This document shows, piece after piece, positions 46,360 through 57,120 of a stretch of 64,000 nucleotides of DNA. The number at the start of each line of letters is the position of its first letter. Positions within the stretch are counted from its first letter, which is position 1. The stretch comes from Capillidium heterosporum. Taxonomy: Eukaryota > Entomophthoromycota > Entomophthoromycetes > Entomophthorales > Capillidiaceae. The notes under the pieces were generated by a model, which was not told the origin of the DNA, made no database searches, and saw only the letters and a list, made by a program, of their open reading frames with translations. The DNA lies in NCBI GenBank assembly GCA_016630905.1, contig WBMQ01000001.1:1984001-2048000 (forward strand), in the 5' to 3' direction. Made by a program: the position numbers and the translations under genes.

Positions 46360-48435
46360 ATGCTACGAACTTTACGAACCAGCTTGAAACCTAGAGTCCG
46401 TTTAAATAGAAACCAACTTCAACTCGTTCCATCCATTTTGCCAAAACATGTCAGCATCCCAACCCAAAATTCAAATAGGTCAACCTTGAGCCAGCTAAGC
46501 TTCATTAGAGGTTACGCAGCTACGCCAGTTGAGAAAGTTGGGGACGTCTTACCCATCGAAAAGATCCGTAACTTGGCCATCATAGGTAATATTCTTTAAA
46601 TTATATACCAACCATCTTACCCAAAATATCTTTATGAAACTGCAACAGCCCACGTCGATCACGGCAAGACGACTTTAGTAGACTGTCTTCTTAAACAGTC
46701 AGGCACGTTGACCGCCTTGCAGAACTCTTCAGTCCGAGTTATGGATAGCAACGACTTGGAGAGGGAACGCGGTATCACCATCCTATCCAAGTGTACGTCG
46801 ATGCGGTTCAAAGATTACCGTATCAACATTGTAGATACACCAGGGCACGCTGACTTTGGTGGTGAGGTGGAACGTGTACTCTCCATGGTTGATGGTGTAG
46901 TCCTAGTTGTAGATGCTACTGAAGGTCCCATGACTCAGACCAAATTCGTCCTCCAGAAGGCTTTACAGCGGGGTTTGAAACCTTTAGTAGTTTTGAACAA
47001 GGTAGATCGACCTTCCTCAAGACCTAGCGAGGTAGATTCCGAGCTTCTAGATTTATTCTCCAACTTGGGAGCCGACGACAACCAATTGGACTATCCTATC
47101 ATCTATGCCTCAGCTAAGGAGGGGTGGGCGGTAGGTGACTTGGGTGACGACAAGAAGGGCATGACGCCACTTTTGGAGAAGATGGTAGAGTTTGTACCGG
47201 CTCCTCAAGCTGATAGGAATCTTCCCTTCAAAATGTTAGTTACTCAGCTGGAATCCAACTCGTTCTTAGGTAAATGCTACCTAGGTAGAGTGCACAGTGG
47301 TCAAGTCAAGGTCGGTGACCCCATCAAGTGCCTAAGTTCGGACGGTGAAACCGTTGAGGATGGTCGCGTTACCAAAATCTTTTTACAGGTAGGTTTGGAC
47401 AAGGTCGTCGTCGAATCGGCGGCAGCTGGTGACATCGTCAGTATCGCCGGTCTAGCCAAAGCCGGTGTAAATGCCACTTTATGCAACCCCGAGCTCAGCG
47501 AACCCTTACCTGCCCACCACGTCGATCCACCAACAGTCTCTATGGTTTTCGCAGTCAACAGCTCACCTTTAGCCGGTACCGAAGGTAAGATGCTGACGTC
47601 GACCGTCATCGGCGACCGTCTCAAAAAGGAAGCCGAAACGAACGTCGCTTTGCAGATAATCGACAACGGCAACGCCGGATTCGAAGTTCGTGGTCGTGGT
47701 GAGTTGCAGCTGGGTGTCCTGATCGAAACTATGCGTCGCGAAGGTTTCGAACTGTCGATCTCACCACCTCGTGTCGTCTACAAGCAGGAAAAGGGAGAGA
47801 TGCTGGAGCCTATCGAAGAAGTCACCATCGATGTCGACCATGCCTTCACTGGTATCGTCATTGAGAAGCTGTCTAAGCGTAAAGGTGACCTCAAGAGCTT
47901 CACTGAGTCGGGTGACAAAGCTCGACTGCAACTCCTAGTACCCACTCGAGGTCTACTTGGGTATTCAGCCGAATTCAAAAACGACACCCACGGCCAAGGC
48001 GTCCTCAACCACACCTTCCACGGTTACGAGCCTTTCAAAGGGGCTTTGGACCGTGTACGTAAAGGTTCTTTACTTTCAACCGCCAAAGGAGAAGTTACCA
48101 GTTATGCCGCCAACTTGATGGAGCCTAGAGGTAAGTTGTTTGTCACGCCAGGTATGATGGTCTACCCCGGCATGGTAGTCGGTGAGTACAACAAGGACGA
48201 TGGTGATTTAGATGTCAACCCCTGTAGGCTTAAGCAGGTGACTAATATGCGCAGTGTCATTAAGGATGAAAACGTTAGACTTACGACAGTTAAGCCTATG
48301 AGTTTGGAGGAGATCATTGCCTACGTGCAGCCTGATGAAATTGTCGAGGTTACTCCTAGCTCTTTAAGGTTGCGAAAGGCCCACTTGGATCCTGCTAAAC
48401 GAAAGCAGATGGCTAAGAATAACATGTACTTGTAG
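46360..48435 (+). CDS. BipA/TypA-family translational GTPase, probably mitochondrial
   Basis: Ribosome-binding GTPase of the EF-G-like BipA/TypA family, here with an N-terminal extension. Exons 46360-46585 and 46649-48435; 670 residues. Residues 1-50 are rich in Arg/Leu/Ser and lack acids ([17 protein letters not shown]...), a likely mitochondrial presequence. G motifs are intact: AHVDHGKTT (G1, about 76), RGITI (G2), DTPGHADF (G3), NKVD (G4), SAKEGWA (G5). EF-Tu-like domain II and the two EF-G-like C-terminal domains follow, with the BipA signatures [18 protein letters not shown] and [11 protein letters not shown], ending in LRKAHLDP. The intron (63 nt) splits the codon before AHVDHGK. A truncated paralogue lies at 50282-51280. 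Confidence 0.95.
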
Positions 48436-49017
48436 GACAACATGTTCTGTAAATTGGCATCTTTGTAGGAGTTGGTGAGCAGTCGTAAATTTTGAAATTA
48501 GATTTTTTAATAAATTTTTGATGAGATATTAGTTTGCGAGTTTCGACACACTGGCCTAAGTAGACTTGCAGATAACACTTTTTCCAAGTTCCTTACACTT
48601 CAATATATATAGATTCAGATAAATAATGTTAGAATAGCCCAAAGTTGGCATCCGCTATCTCGTACTATTCAAATTTGAAATTTCTCACTTCCAACATCCT
48701 TACCAAAAATGATTCACTTACGGTCAACGTTTCAACATAGATAGGAAGGAATACAAAGAAATTTGGTATTTAAAAACTTGATCTTAATGATATAAATAAG
48801 AGCATTTTTATAGTGGCTTGCTCTTATTATCAAAGTGGTGGAGTAAAAGCTTAATATAAGGAAAGTTCAAATACACTTGGATCAATTAAATAGGAATCAG
48901 CTTTCGTAAACTTGATAAAATATTGGATTTTGAATCAAAGTAACTCCAAGCAAGGTCAGACGTTCTAAGAACTTCTCAGTCGATATCAACCCGACAATAA
49001 TTATCAGCATATGGAAT
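48436..49017. other. Intergenic region, no gene seen
   Basis: About 580 AT-rich bases after the BipA gene, leading into the LINE fragment. Confidence 0.5.
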
Positions 49018-49680
49018 ATGATCGATCATAAATTGTGGTCCCCAGCCTGCAAAATTCTACTCTGGAAACTACTCCAGGGAGCTTTTTGGTCAGGAGATCG
49101 CATCACCGACTCAGAAAGCAAATTCAAAAAGTGTATTTGGTGTTCAGCCCCGATAGACTCACTAATTCACAGATACTTTAAATGTACAATCCCCAGTAAG
49201 TTATGGGATGGGCAATTCTCCTCTCTACACAATCCCAGATCACTGGCTTTGTTAACTTTTCGTGGTTCTTTAATGAGATATCGTGGACACCCTGGGTATC
49301 AAAATCTCTTGATGCAACCATTCTTACAGGCACACTTATGTCTATCCACAAATTGTGGATTTTGAATCTTCGTAATAAGCTTCAAGATGATTCTGCTATT
49401 TCTTTCAGCTGGAATCGCTCCCAATATTTTTTGTCTTTTTAAACCACTTGAGGGACGTTAGTGCCCGATATATAAAGGGTAGACTTGAAAAGAAATCACA
49501 TCCTGGCCAAACCTTGATCTTTTGCTACCTGGGAACGAAAATATTATTTGGAAAGATCTGTCCTCCACCTTTTCATTTCAACCTCTAAGCGCTTTAAAAA
49601 CATCTAGAACATATTTATTATTCACCTTATGTCTTATTCTAAATAAATATTTTGGCTTTAAAAAACTTTGAAACTAAAAA
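49018..49680 (+). mobile_element. Relic of a LINE (non-LTR retrotransposon) reverse transcriptase C-terminal region
   Basis: Plus-strand reading gives a zinc-binding RT-associated (zf-RVT-like) segment: KILLWKLLQGAFWSGDRI, then CIWCSAPIDSLIHRYFKCTI with the spacing C-x2-C-x7-H-x3-C, then LW. After about 49200 the similarity continues in the next frame (WAILLSTQ ... SIHKLWILNLRNKLQD, recalling the W..W..RN end of such domains). Further fragments up to about 49680 (GNENIIWKDLSSTF) occur in yet another frame. At least one frameshift and flanking stops show it is dead. No 5' part of the element and no poly-A tail were recognised. Confidence 0.65.
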
Positions 49681-50281
49681 TGTCATCAATGCAGTAAACT
49701 TATCTCACCATATATTTCCATAAATACTCACCTTTCCCATTCCCTACTGAATTCCATTAAAAGCTAAAGCGCTCCTAACCTCTTTACATTCAGCTTACCA
49801 AACTCCTAGATTAATCACATCATACTCCTACAAAATTACGGATCCAGTACAGCAGTTGATCAACCGAATCAATTTCTATATCTAAAGTTCAAAGTGTTGC
49901 GCAATCTGTTTGGATATCCATATGGAAGGATATGTGACGGTGGCCTGGGGCTTTCAGTAGGTCTCTAGATCTCCTATCCTTCATTGCATCCCTATCTTTA
50001 ATTTTTCAATCACCTCACAGCCAAGGATCGCCAGTAGCCAGGAGCTTCATTCCTATTCAAATACATTTCTAATCAGCAAATCCACTTGTTTCTAAAATGT
50101 CAAAATTGGTATAGTTGGATGATAGGATCAAATATGGTACAACTTATATCACTCCCTTACAACTTCCTGGGGTATTAAAGCTCTATAAAGCTATATAATA
50201 AGAATCCAAATCTATTTCAAAGCACTTTATTTTCCTAAACTTCATAAGGCTCCTTTTAAACCAGCTCGTCCAACAGTTACA
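49681..50281. other. Intergenic region, no gene seen
   Basis: About 600 bases between the LINE relic and the truncated BipA paralogue. The frame just before 50282 is open for about 20 codons but has no upstream ATG. Confidence 0.45.
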
Positions 50282-51280
50282 ATGCCACAAGATGAAGATA
50301 CCAAGAGTTTAACCCGTGCTGAAAAGATACGAAATGTGGCCATAATAGGTAAATAATTTTTCCAGTTTAACTGCACCTTCAACACATAACTAACTCCAAT
50401 CACTTTAGGCCATGAAGGCCACGGTAAGGCAGCTCTAGTCGCCAAGCTCGTACAACAGTTCAACGCAACATCCACTTCCAACAATCCTTTTCGACCTGCA
50501 ACCGACATCAAGGACCTAAAAGAAACGGAGGAGGTCTTGACACCATCAACTTTAGCCCGATGCACCACCATCAGCTTCGACGACTACATCATCAATATTA
50601 TAGATATTCCATTAGACATCGATGTCGATACCACTTCCAACCTCTTTTGCATCGTAGACGGGTTTCTGCTAGTAGTTGATGCTACTCAAAGTTCATTCAG
50701 CTCAACTTCAGCAATCCTACAGCTAGCTTTGAAGCAGAATCTACAACCTATACTCATAGTCAACAATGTCGACAAAAGTTCAGCAAAGCCCGGTTTTATC
50801 ATTGACCAGGTAGTGAGCCAGCTCACCAAACTAGGAGCTAACCAAAACCAACTCAACTTCAAGGTATTGTACGTCTCCCTGTCATCAGATACGACATCCA
50901 AAGATCCCAACAGCCATTCCAGCGATATGAAGCCAATTCTTAAAGAGGTTATCGATAGCTTGAATAGCCCCTATGTCAGGTTGGATCTCCCCTTCATGAT
51001 GACGGTTACCCAAGTGGAACAAGATGCTAAATTAGGTAAATGTTGTCTAGGTAAAGTGTACAGTGGAAAAGTTAAGGTAGGCAGTCCGATATTGAGCTTA
51101 ACTTTGGATTTTCGATTCAGAGAAGACGCTAAAGTAGAAAAAATTTTCAAGCAGGTTGGTTTTAACAGAGTTTTCGTGGAGGAGGCAGTTGCTGGTGATA
51201 TAATCAGTATCACTGGGCTGACAAAGACCGATGACTATTGCACTTTGAACGCACCCAAGCCGGTATACTTTGCAGGCTAA
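50282..51280 (+). CDS. Truncated BipA/TypA paralogue with degenerate G motifs (pseudo-GTPase)
   Basis: Exons 50282-50348 and 50409-51280; 312 residues. It aligns with the first two domains of the intact BipA at 46360-48435 and shares its intron at the same codon position (ATA G|). It ends after domain II (DIISITGLTK...), lacking both EF-G-like C-terminal domains. The nucleotide-binding motifs are altered: G1 is GHEGHGKAA (Ser/Thr after Lys lost), G2 is lost, G3 DTPGH is DIPLD, G4 NKVD is NNVD. The mitochondrial presequence is missing. Yet the frame is open for more than 300 codons with only conservative divergence in hydrophobic strands (FLLVVDATQ, VTQVEQDAKLGKCCLGKVYSGKVKVG). It may be a selected non-GTPase protein or a young pseudogene. 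Confidence 0.75.
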
Positions 51281-51933
51281 TAAATTCCTACCTTCGTCGT
51301 CTTACTTTTTATATAGTTTAACTTGATTGAAAATTACAGATGCGTATATGGGATAGGAGAATTGTAAACTAAGGAAGGACATTCAATTTATTAAAAGTGA
51401 TTTGAACTAAGAGATGATAGTCAAAGTTCAACACTCCCTCCATACAAACTTTTCTCCAAAATCGAGCTTTGTACAAAAACTCTGCAATCCTTCGAATCCA
51501 AGCTCATCTCCAGCCAGTGCCAATTCAAAAAGTCTCAATAACCGGAAGTTATTCCATCTGAACTGTTTAACATGTATCTTCCAAAGAAGCTGTACCAAAA
51601 TCCTATCTAATTTCATTAAATAGTATCAAGTTTGTTTCATATACGTGGAAAAGAAAATGTAAAAAATTCTCGAGGATCTAAGACCTAGCTGGGCTTTTAG
51701 ATAGGTACGCCTCACATCCAAAACTTACCAAATATATGTACCCTACAATTAAACAGTTGCCATGACGAGACATAATTATACTTTAACCTGATCCACCTAC
51801 CTTTATACCCAAGCACCTTTACTAAATTACAACAATCTATCCAACTTTAATACCTATGAAAGGGACGTATAAATAGCCACATATCAGCCACCTAAAACTA
51901 AAAACTAATTACTAAGGCCACCTATCTCCTAGT
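51281..51933. other. Intergenic region, no gene seen
   Basis: About 650 bases. Overlapping frames on both strands at 51414-51623 are mirror artefacts without recognisable content. The last 150 bases are the promoter of the MAPEG gene. Confidence 0.5.
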
Positions 51934-52422
51934 ATGCTTACAAACATCCATCACCAGATCCAACTTTCGTGTGCTTTCATTCAACCTCTTCTATGGTATT
52001 TCTGCCTACTTATCTTCAAAAGCTCCCAATCTAAATTGGAAGGTGGGGCCGACAACTCCAACCCTCGAGGTCAGTACTCCAAACTGGTAAGCAAAAAACC
52101 TTCATTTCCTTCTCTTTTCTACATACTAACATCTTTTAATTTTTCTCAATTCATCCCCCAATAATAGCCACCCAAAGCTTTACGCGCCTTAAACGCCCAC
52201 AACAACATCATGGAGGGTTTCGTTTGGTTCGGGTTCGCCATTTTAGCCAACATAACTTTAAGTACCAACCCAATTGCTGGCTCTGTCTTAGCTTTGCTGT
52301 ATCTAGTATGTAGATTGATCTACATCCCACTTTTCATCTTCAACTTTCCAACCGCTCGCACTCTAATTTGGAATGTTGGGTTCCTTACTACGTTGGCGTT
52401 GTTCGTTGTACCTTTTGCTTAG
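51934..52422 (+). CDS. MAPEG-family membrane protein, intron-containing copy
   Basis: Small four-helix membrane protein of the MAPEG superfamily (membrane-associated eicosanoid/glutathione metabolism; microsomal GST-like or related). Exons 51934-52086 and 52168-52422; 135 residues. Helix 1 (CAFIQPLLWYFCLLIF), then GGADNSNPRGQYSKLPPKALRALNAHNN (family signature RALNAHNN-x-ME), helix 2 (FVWFGFAILANI), helix 3 (AGSVLALLYLVCRLIYIPLFIF) and helix 4 (GFLTTLALFVVPFA). The intron of 81 nt lies after KL. A very similar intronless paralogue is at 62494-62901. The exact substrate cannot be told. Confidence 0.88.
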
Positions 52423-53141
52423 AAATCTTTGGTACACAAAAGGAAATTTCGTAGGGAGTACCATCTGTATATATATAAATTTCCTTCGATATATGTATAA
52501 TTACTCAATTTCATCTCATTTTATAGATATTGGGAATTGCTTAAATATTTTATAAAAGATGTGAAGGTGATAGTTTATAGCTAAAACCTCATTGTAGTGC
52601 ATATCCAACATTAAAAATTTGGATAGCCCAAAAGTTTTGTATAGAAAGGAGGGATTGCTGATGATTTTATATAAAATTTCTATATGCCTTTAGAGATCTT
52701 GGCAACCAAACTTTAATAATTTTCAATTGTATATTTTCCCTGCAACTGATTATATATAAAAATCAAATAAATGTACAGCACTATAGCTTTAAGCCGGTCA
52801 GTTCTACATAATATATATATTGAATCATAAAGCCCAAATAAATATATCTGGATGTCAAAAGTTAATGGCAATCATCTCAGTTTTTGCCAGCTAGTTTTGA
52901 TAGTACAAAGTTCATCAAGTTGTAAGAAAAAACTTTATAAATCCTACTATCTCCATTCAAAAGATTCTAAGAAAAGGTTTATTGTAAATATAGAGTTAGG
53001 TATAGAGGCAGTATTTAGCAACATAAAATGTAATTTCAAACACAAATATAGAATATATAATCCAAATTTATTTAAAATATACAGACTCGCAAGATGCCAA
53101 TTAGTTATATAGTACAGTTACAAAATAAAGTCCATATATCA
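52423..53141. other. Intergenic region between convergent genes, no gene seen
   Basis: About 720 AT-rich bases. The AATATATAATC...TTATTTAAAATATA stretch at 53050-53080 recurs at 55030-55060 beyond the next gene, marking the 3' flank of the tandem duplication. Confidence 0.55.
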
Positions 53142-53810
53142 TCACAAGTGGTCAAGACGCATCGACTGGCCCACCTTCTTTCCCTTATACTTATAGTAAT
53201 TCCGCAAACCGATACTCACCAGCATAACTAGCATCAGGGCATGTAACCCCACTGAAATGTACGCGCAGACCACGGACCAATCAGCTAGATCGCATAAATA
53301 ATCTAACTCTGCCTTCAAGCTACCGCCAGTCCATCTGTACAGCTCAGGGTTATTGACTGGTTTGCAATAAGCCTCCCATATATCGTTTCGTATCAAATTC
53401 TTGGCTCTAGGGATTTCGAACGAGTTGGCAGAGTAGGTGAAGAGAGCTACCAGTATGATAGCTAGGATGATGTCGACGGCTGTGTTGGCAGTTGATAGAG
53501 TACCACTAAATTTAACCGAACGAAAATATCCCAGCAGTATACCTATCGACATCAAAAAACTGAAGCATACCAAAGCTAATAAAAAGTAGGTCTTGAATAG
53601 GTTCATATTGGGTGGAAATAATGGGACTTGGGACCCATCGATTAAAGTGAGTTGTTGCTTGGAGAGTCGGACAAAGTTTATTAGCATAATAGAGCTTATG
53701 GATACGATCGCCAAGTTGCAGGTCATATCCAAAACTCGGGTTAATAATCTTGAGCCACGTACCCAGTACTTGAGTTTCTGGTCCAGTTCGGTGTAGTCTT
53801 GAACTCCCAT
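53142..53810 (-). CDS. Four-helix membrane protein (MARVEL-like), tandem copy 1
   Basis: 222 residues, no intron. Predicted membrane helices at about 28-47, 70-95, 107-127 and 175-202, with a loop of about 45 residues between helices 3 and 4 holding two cysteines (AYCKPVNNPELYRW, DYLCDLADWS). The short N-terminus (DYTELDQKLKYWVRGSR) and basic C-terminus (NYYKYKGKKVGQSMR) are hydrophilic. The layout recalls fungal MARVEL-domain or related plasma-membrane organiser proteins, but I do not recognise a named family with certainty. Closely related to the copy at 55111-55779. Confidence 0.8.
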   Translation of the reverse strand: MGVQDYTELDQKLKYWVRGSRLLTRVLDMTCNLAIVSISSIMLINFVRLSKQQLTLIDGSQVPLFPPNMNLFKTYFLLALVCFSFLMSIGILLGYFRSVKFSGTLSTANTAVDIILAIILVALFTYSANSFEIPRAKNLIRNDIWEAYCKPVNNPELYRWTGGSLKAELDYLCDLADWSVVCAYISVGLHALMLVMLVSIGLRNYYKYKGKKVGQSMRLDHL

Positions 53811-55110
53811 TAGGTTGTTAAGTCACTATTGAAATGAAGTTTTCGCTATTGCTTTGAAAGTTTAGGACGGAATTTCCCTTTGGCCACCTTTTATACATAT
53901 TGCCATCAATACATTCTAGACTAGATTTGCTTACCCTTTTTACTTATTTTGGTCTAGTATACTGCAACCTCATAAGCTTTTAGTTTCAAGTAGCCATCCC
54001 TTCAAATTGTATATTGGATCGATCACTTTGGTAAACAATTTGAAAATTAATTGGTTGAACTCGCTAAAACATACCAAATTAGTAAACTATTAAAGATATA
54101 AGTTGAAGCGGACTATCTCTTTATGAAAGGTAAGCATTTCTTCCGCACTTTACGTCCAAACTTTACTACTGAAAGTGGATTCCGTCTTACATCAATATAT
54201 TGATTTACCTGCTCTAAATAAGTTTTTAGTGTTAAATTCACCTTATGGCTTCTAGATCTCTTTTCTTTGTATTTCAATACATTGTTTGAAGCTGATAACA
54301 ATATAAATATAGCCTATTTTAACTTGTTTAAACGAATATGCATAGAGCTTATAAGTCAGTTACATATGGCTCAAGTACTTTATTCATCTTGGACAGTACA
54401 TGTACTATTTTAGAGAATTCTCTGTTATGGATGTGATAAAATGGCAGGAATTGACAGGCTGGTGACTTGGGATCATTTCTATATCTATCTAATTCACCTA
54501 GATTTAAGGTAGGTAGGTGGTATTAGAATGTGATGGGATTTTCCTAAGTGATAGATATCCAAACATGATGTAGGCTGTATGACTAGTTATCTATTTGATA
54601 CTATAAAGGTTGGTTATTAGAATTTATACACAAACTAGCAATCTAAAAGTTATAATGAAATCAACCTTCCACAAATTTAGCTTTATATTGAGGAATCAAA
54701 TATCCACATCCAGCTGAGGTACTCGTCAATACCGATTGATTTTTAGGTAGATTATCGTGGTAACCGATAGCCCTATTGAATATCCAGTTGTAGATTGAAA
54801 TCTTCATCTTTGCTATGTCTTTAGGTTACCATTTACTGATCAGTACTATAGAAGTCACTCTTAGCTGAGCTTCAATATCTTCTTCCCATATTTAGATCCC
54901 CTAAAATTGATAAATGCCCTCAAAAATTTTCAAATTCCAACATTTATAAAGCTCAATCAGACTTAGTATACCAATGTCCAGTGTACTTTATACATACAAC
55001 CCGAAAAATAGAATTTTAAACATACGTATAATATATAATCTAAACTTATTTAAAATATACATGGCTTCATGAAATATTCATTAGTTAATATAAAGTTCGT
55101 CTCATAATTA
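53811..55110. other. Spacer between the tandem four-helix genes, no gene seen
   Basis: 1.3 kb of AT-rich DNA. The 62-codon minus frame at 54113-54301 is Lys/Arg-rich and unsupported. Confidence 0.5.
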
Positions 55111-55779
55111 TCAGAGGTGCTCAATTCGTACAGACTCTCGCACTTTCTTCCCTTTAAACTTATAGTAGTTCCGCAAGCCAACAAATACCAACATGAGTGC
55201 TATCAATCCATGCAATCCAACCGAAATATAAGCACAGACTACCGACCAATCGGCCAGGTCACATAAATAGTCCAAATTCCCTTGCAAATCATTACCGATC
55301 CATTTGTACAATTCAGGATGCTTAACTGGTTTGCAGTATGCCTCCCAGATATCGTTCCTTATCAAATTCTTGGCTCTAGGTACCTCAAAGCTATTTCCCG
55401 CATACGTAAAGAGAGCTACCAAAACTATAGCTAAAATAATATCGATTGCCGTGTTGACAGTTGACAAAGTGCCGCTAAATTTGACCGAACGCAAGTAGCC
55501 TAGTAAAATAGAGACTGACATCAAAAAGCTGAAGCATACTAAAGCTAACAGGAAGTAGGTTTTGAACATGTTGATGTTGGTCGGGAATAAAGGGACTTGG
55601 GTGCCGTTAGCTAGGAAGAGTTGCTGATCGGCGAGGTAGAAAAAGTTGATCAGCATAATAGAACTTATACTTACCACCGCCAAGTTGCAGGCCATGTCTA
55701 AAAGTCGGATGGAAAGTCGGGAGCCTCGTACCCAGTACTTGAGTTTTTGGTCCAGTTCAGTGTAATCTTGGTAAACCAT
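55111..55779 (-). CDS. Four-helix membrane protein (MARVEL-like), tandem copy 2
   Basis: 222 residues, same length and helix layout as 53142-53810, roughly four fifths identical by eye, with no gaps. Differences cluster in the loop after helix 1 (YLADQQLFLANGTQ versus RLSKQQLTLIDGSQ) and before helix 4. The loop cysteines and the RAKNLIRNDIWEAYCKPV block are unchanged. Same strand and 1.3 kb apart, with a shared 3' flank, so a direct tandem duplication. Both copies are intact, so both are likely expressed. Confidence 0.8.
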   Translation of the reverse strand: MVYQDYTELDQKLKYWVRGSRLSIRLLDMACNLAVVSISSIMLINFFYLADQQLFLANGTQVPLFPTNINMFKTYFLLALVCFSFLMSVSILLGYLRSVKFSGTLSTVNTAIDIILAIVLVALFTYAGNSFEVPRAKNLIRNDIWEAYCKPVKHPELYKWIGNDLQGNLDYLCDLADWSVVCAYISVGLHGLIALMLVFVGLRNYYKFKGKKVRESVRIEHL

Positions 55780-57120
55780 CTTTATTGAAAGTTGAAGTTG
55801 AGAAGGTTATTCTATTTATTTGCAACTTTGAAAGCTTGTTATCAGTTTTCAATATACCATCCTTTTATACGGTTAGCAGCGACTGCAATCTAGATCCGGT
55901 TTTGGAGCTCCCTCCTTGAGTTAGTACACGTCAACTCCATAGAATTTGTCTAGTTTGTTTCAAGTCAAACTTCAATGCAGCTTCAAATTCAAATTGAACA
56001 GCTTTGACTGAAAGAAGATTGGTCAGCTGGGTCAATGAGCCTATACCAAATTAGTAAACTATTGGAGGTATTGAATAGGGGGTTTTCATTGGGAAAGTAG
56101 GGTTATCTTCCGCGCTCCATGTTGGAGTATTGTTGTAGAAAGTTGTTTCCGTCCTACTTTAATAAATTGTCCTTTTTTACAAGTTTTTGAGATCTAGTCC
56201 GAGATAAGTTTGACTGCCTGCTTATTAAAAATTGCTGATACAATTGAATCCCACCATTTCCTAGATATTTACAATTTAAATTAGCACTGTTTTTGACTAT
56301 ATAGCCTATTTGTGCAAAAGTTGGTAAATTTTGGCGTAGTGCTATAGTCATGTCCCTGAAACTGTTTGAGCAGAGTATGAATTTTCCTGCCCAACTTTTT
56401 GAGATCAATGTGTCAAAATGATAATAGGAGTAGCCTTGTCGGTACCTTTAGAACCAGTTCTATACGGCCTATGACAATTGTACATAGTTGTCTTTATTAA
56501 AATTTACATGGGGTTATCAACTTCAAAAGCTATATTGAAAATAAGCCTTATTCCTTATGAAATTTAATCTCAGTTTAAAAAATTAAACATCTACATTTAA
56601 CTTAGATAACTACCCTTATACAAACTCATTGTTGATAAACTGTCTATTGATCAGTAGAAGTGAAATGAAATTTTGGTCTATAAAAGTGACGGGCCTTGCT
56701 CGAAAGTTGAAACTACGATCCCTCTCAACTTTTACCAAAATGGTTTTCAACAAAGAATGGACTTTCAACGTCGAACCAAAGTACAGCTATGGATACAGTT
56801 ACTCGATTTCATTGGATGCTATTTTAATATACAAGTTACCAAGAAAGAAATTGGATAGCAAGACTGGCAAGATGGGTGGCGGTTCAGTTGAGATCAACTA
56901 TACTTTATATATGGAAAGCTATATAAATTATAGCAACACTAATAATAAGTGGATTTCGACTTCTATTTTTACATAGTAGGTAGAGATCCATTCATATCCA
57001 TATTACTTCAGTGAAGTAGTAAAATTCAACAATAGCATAGTAACGATACGACCTTAATACAGGCAGTGCCTCAGCTTAGTTTTACATATAACCGACATCT
57101 ACAAATTCCAACCCCATTGA
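55780..57120. other. Intergenic region with one possible small gene
   Basis: 1.34 kb. Holds the promoters of tandem copy 2 (minus) and of the MFS gene (plus), and the small open frame listed separately. An 84-codon minus frame at 56154-56408 is unsupported. Confidence 0.45.
56665..56976 (+). CDS. Possible small hypothetical protein
   Basis: 103 codons from an ATG. The N-terminal 30 residues are basic and Ser/Leu-rich without acids (MKFWSIKVTGLARKLKLRS), like a mitochondrial targeting sequence; the middle is Tyr/Ser-rich with strand-like alternation. No family recognised and no intron signals needed. It could equally be a relic. Confidence 0.3.
   Translation: MKFWSIKVTGLARKLKLRSLSTFTKMVFNKEWTFNVEPKYSYGYSYSISLDAILIYKLPRKKLDSKTGKMGGGSVEINYTLYMESYINYSNTNNKWISTSIFT

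Noticed and set aside
48018..48435. Possibility that the intact BipA is of recent bacterial origin
   Set aside because: It has a spliceosomal intron, a mitochondrial-type presequence and an old paralogue sharing the intron, so it is a long-established nuclear gene.
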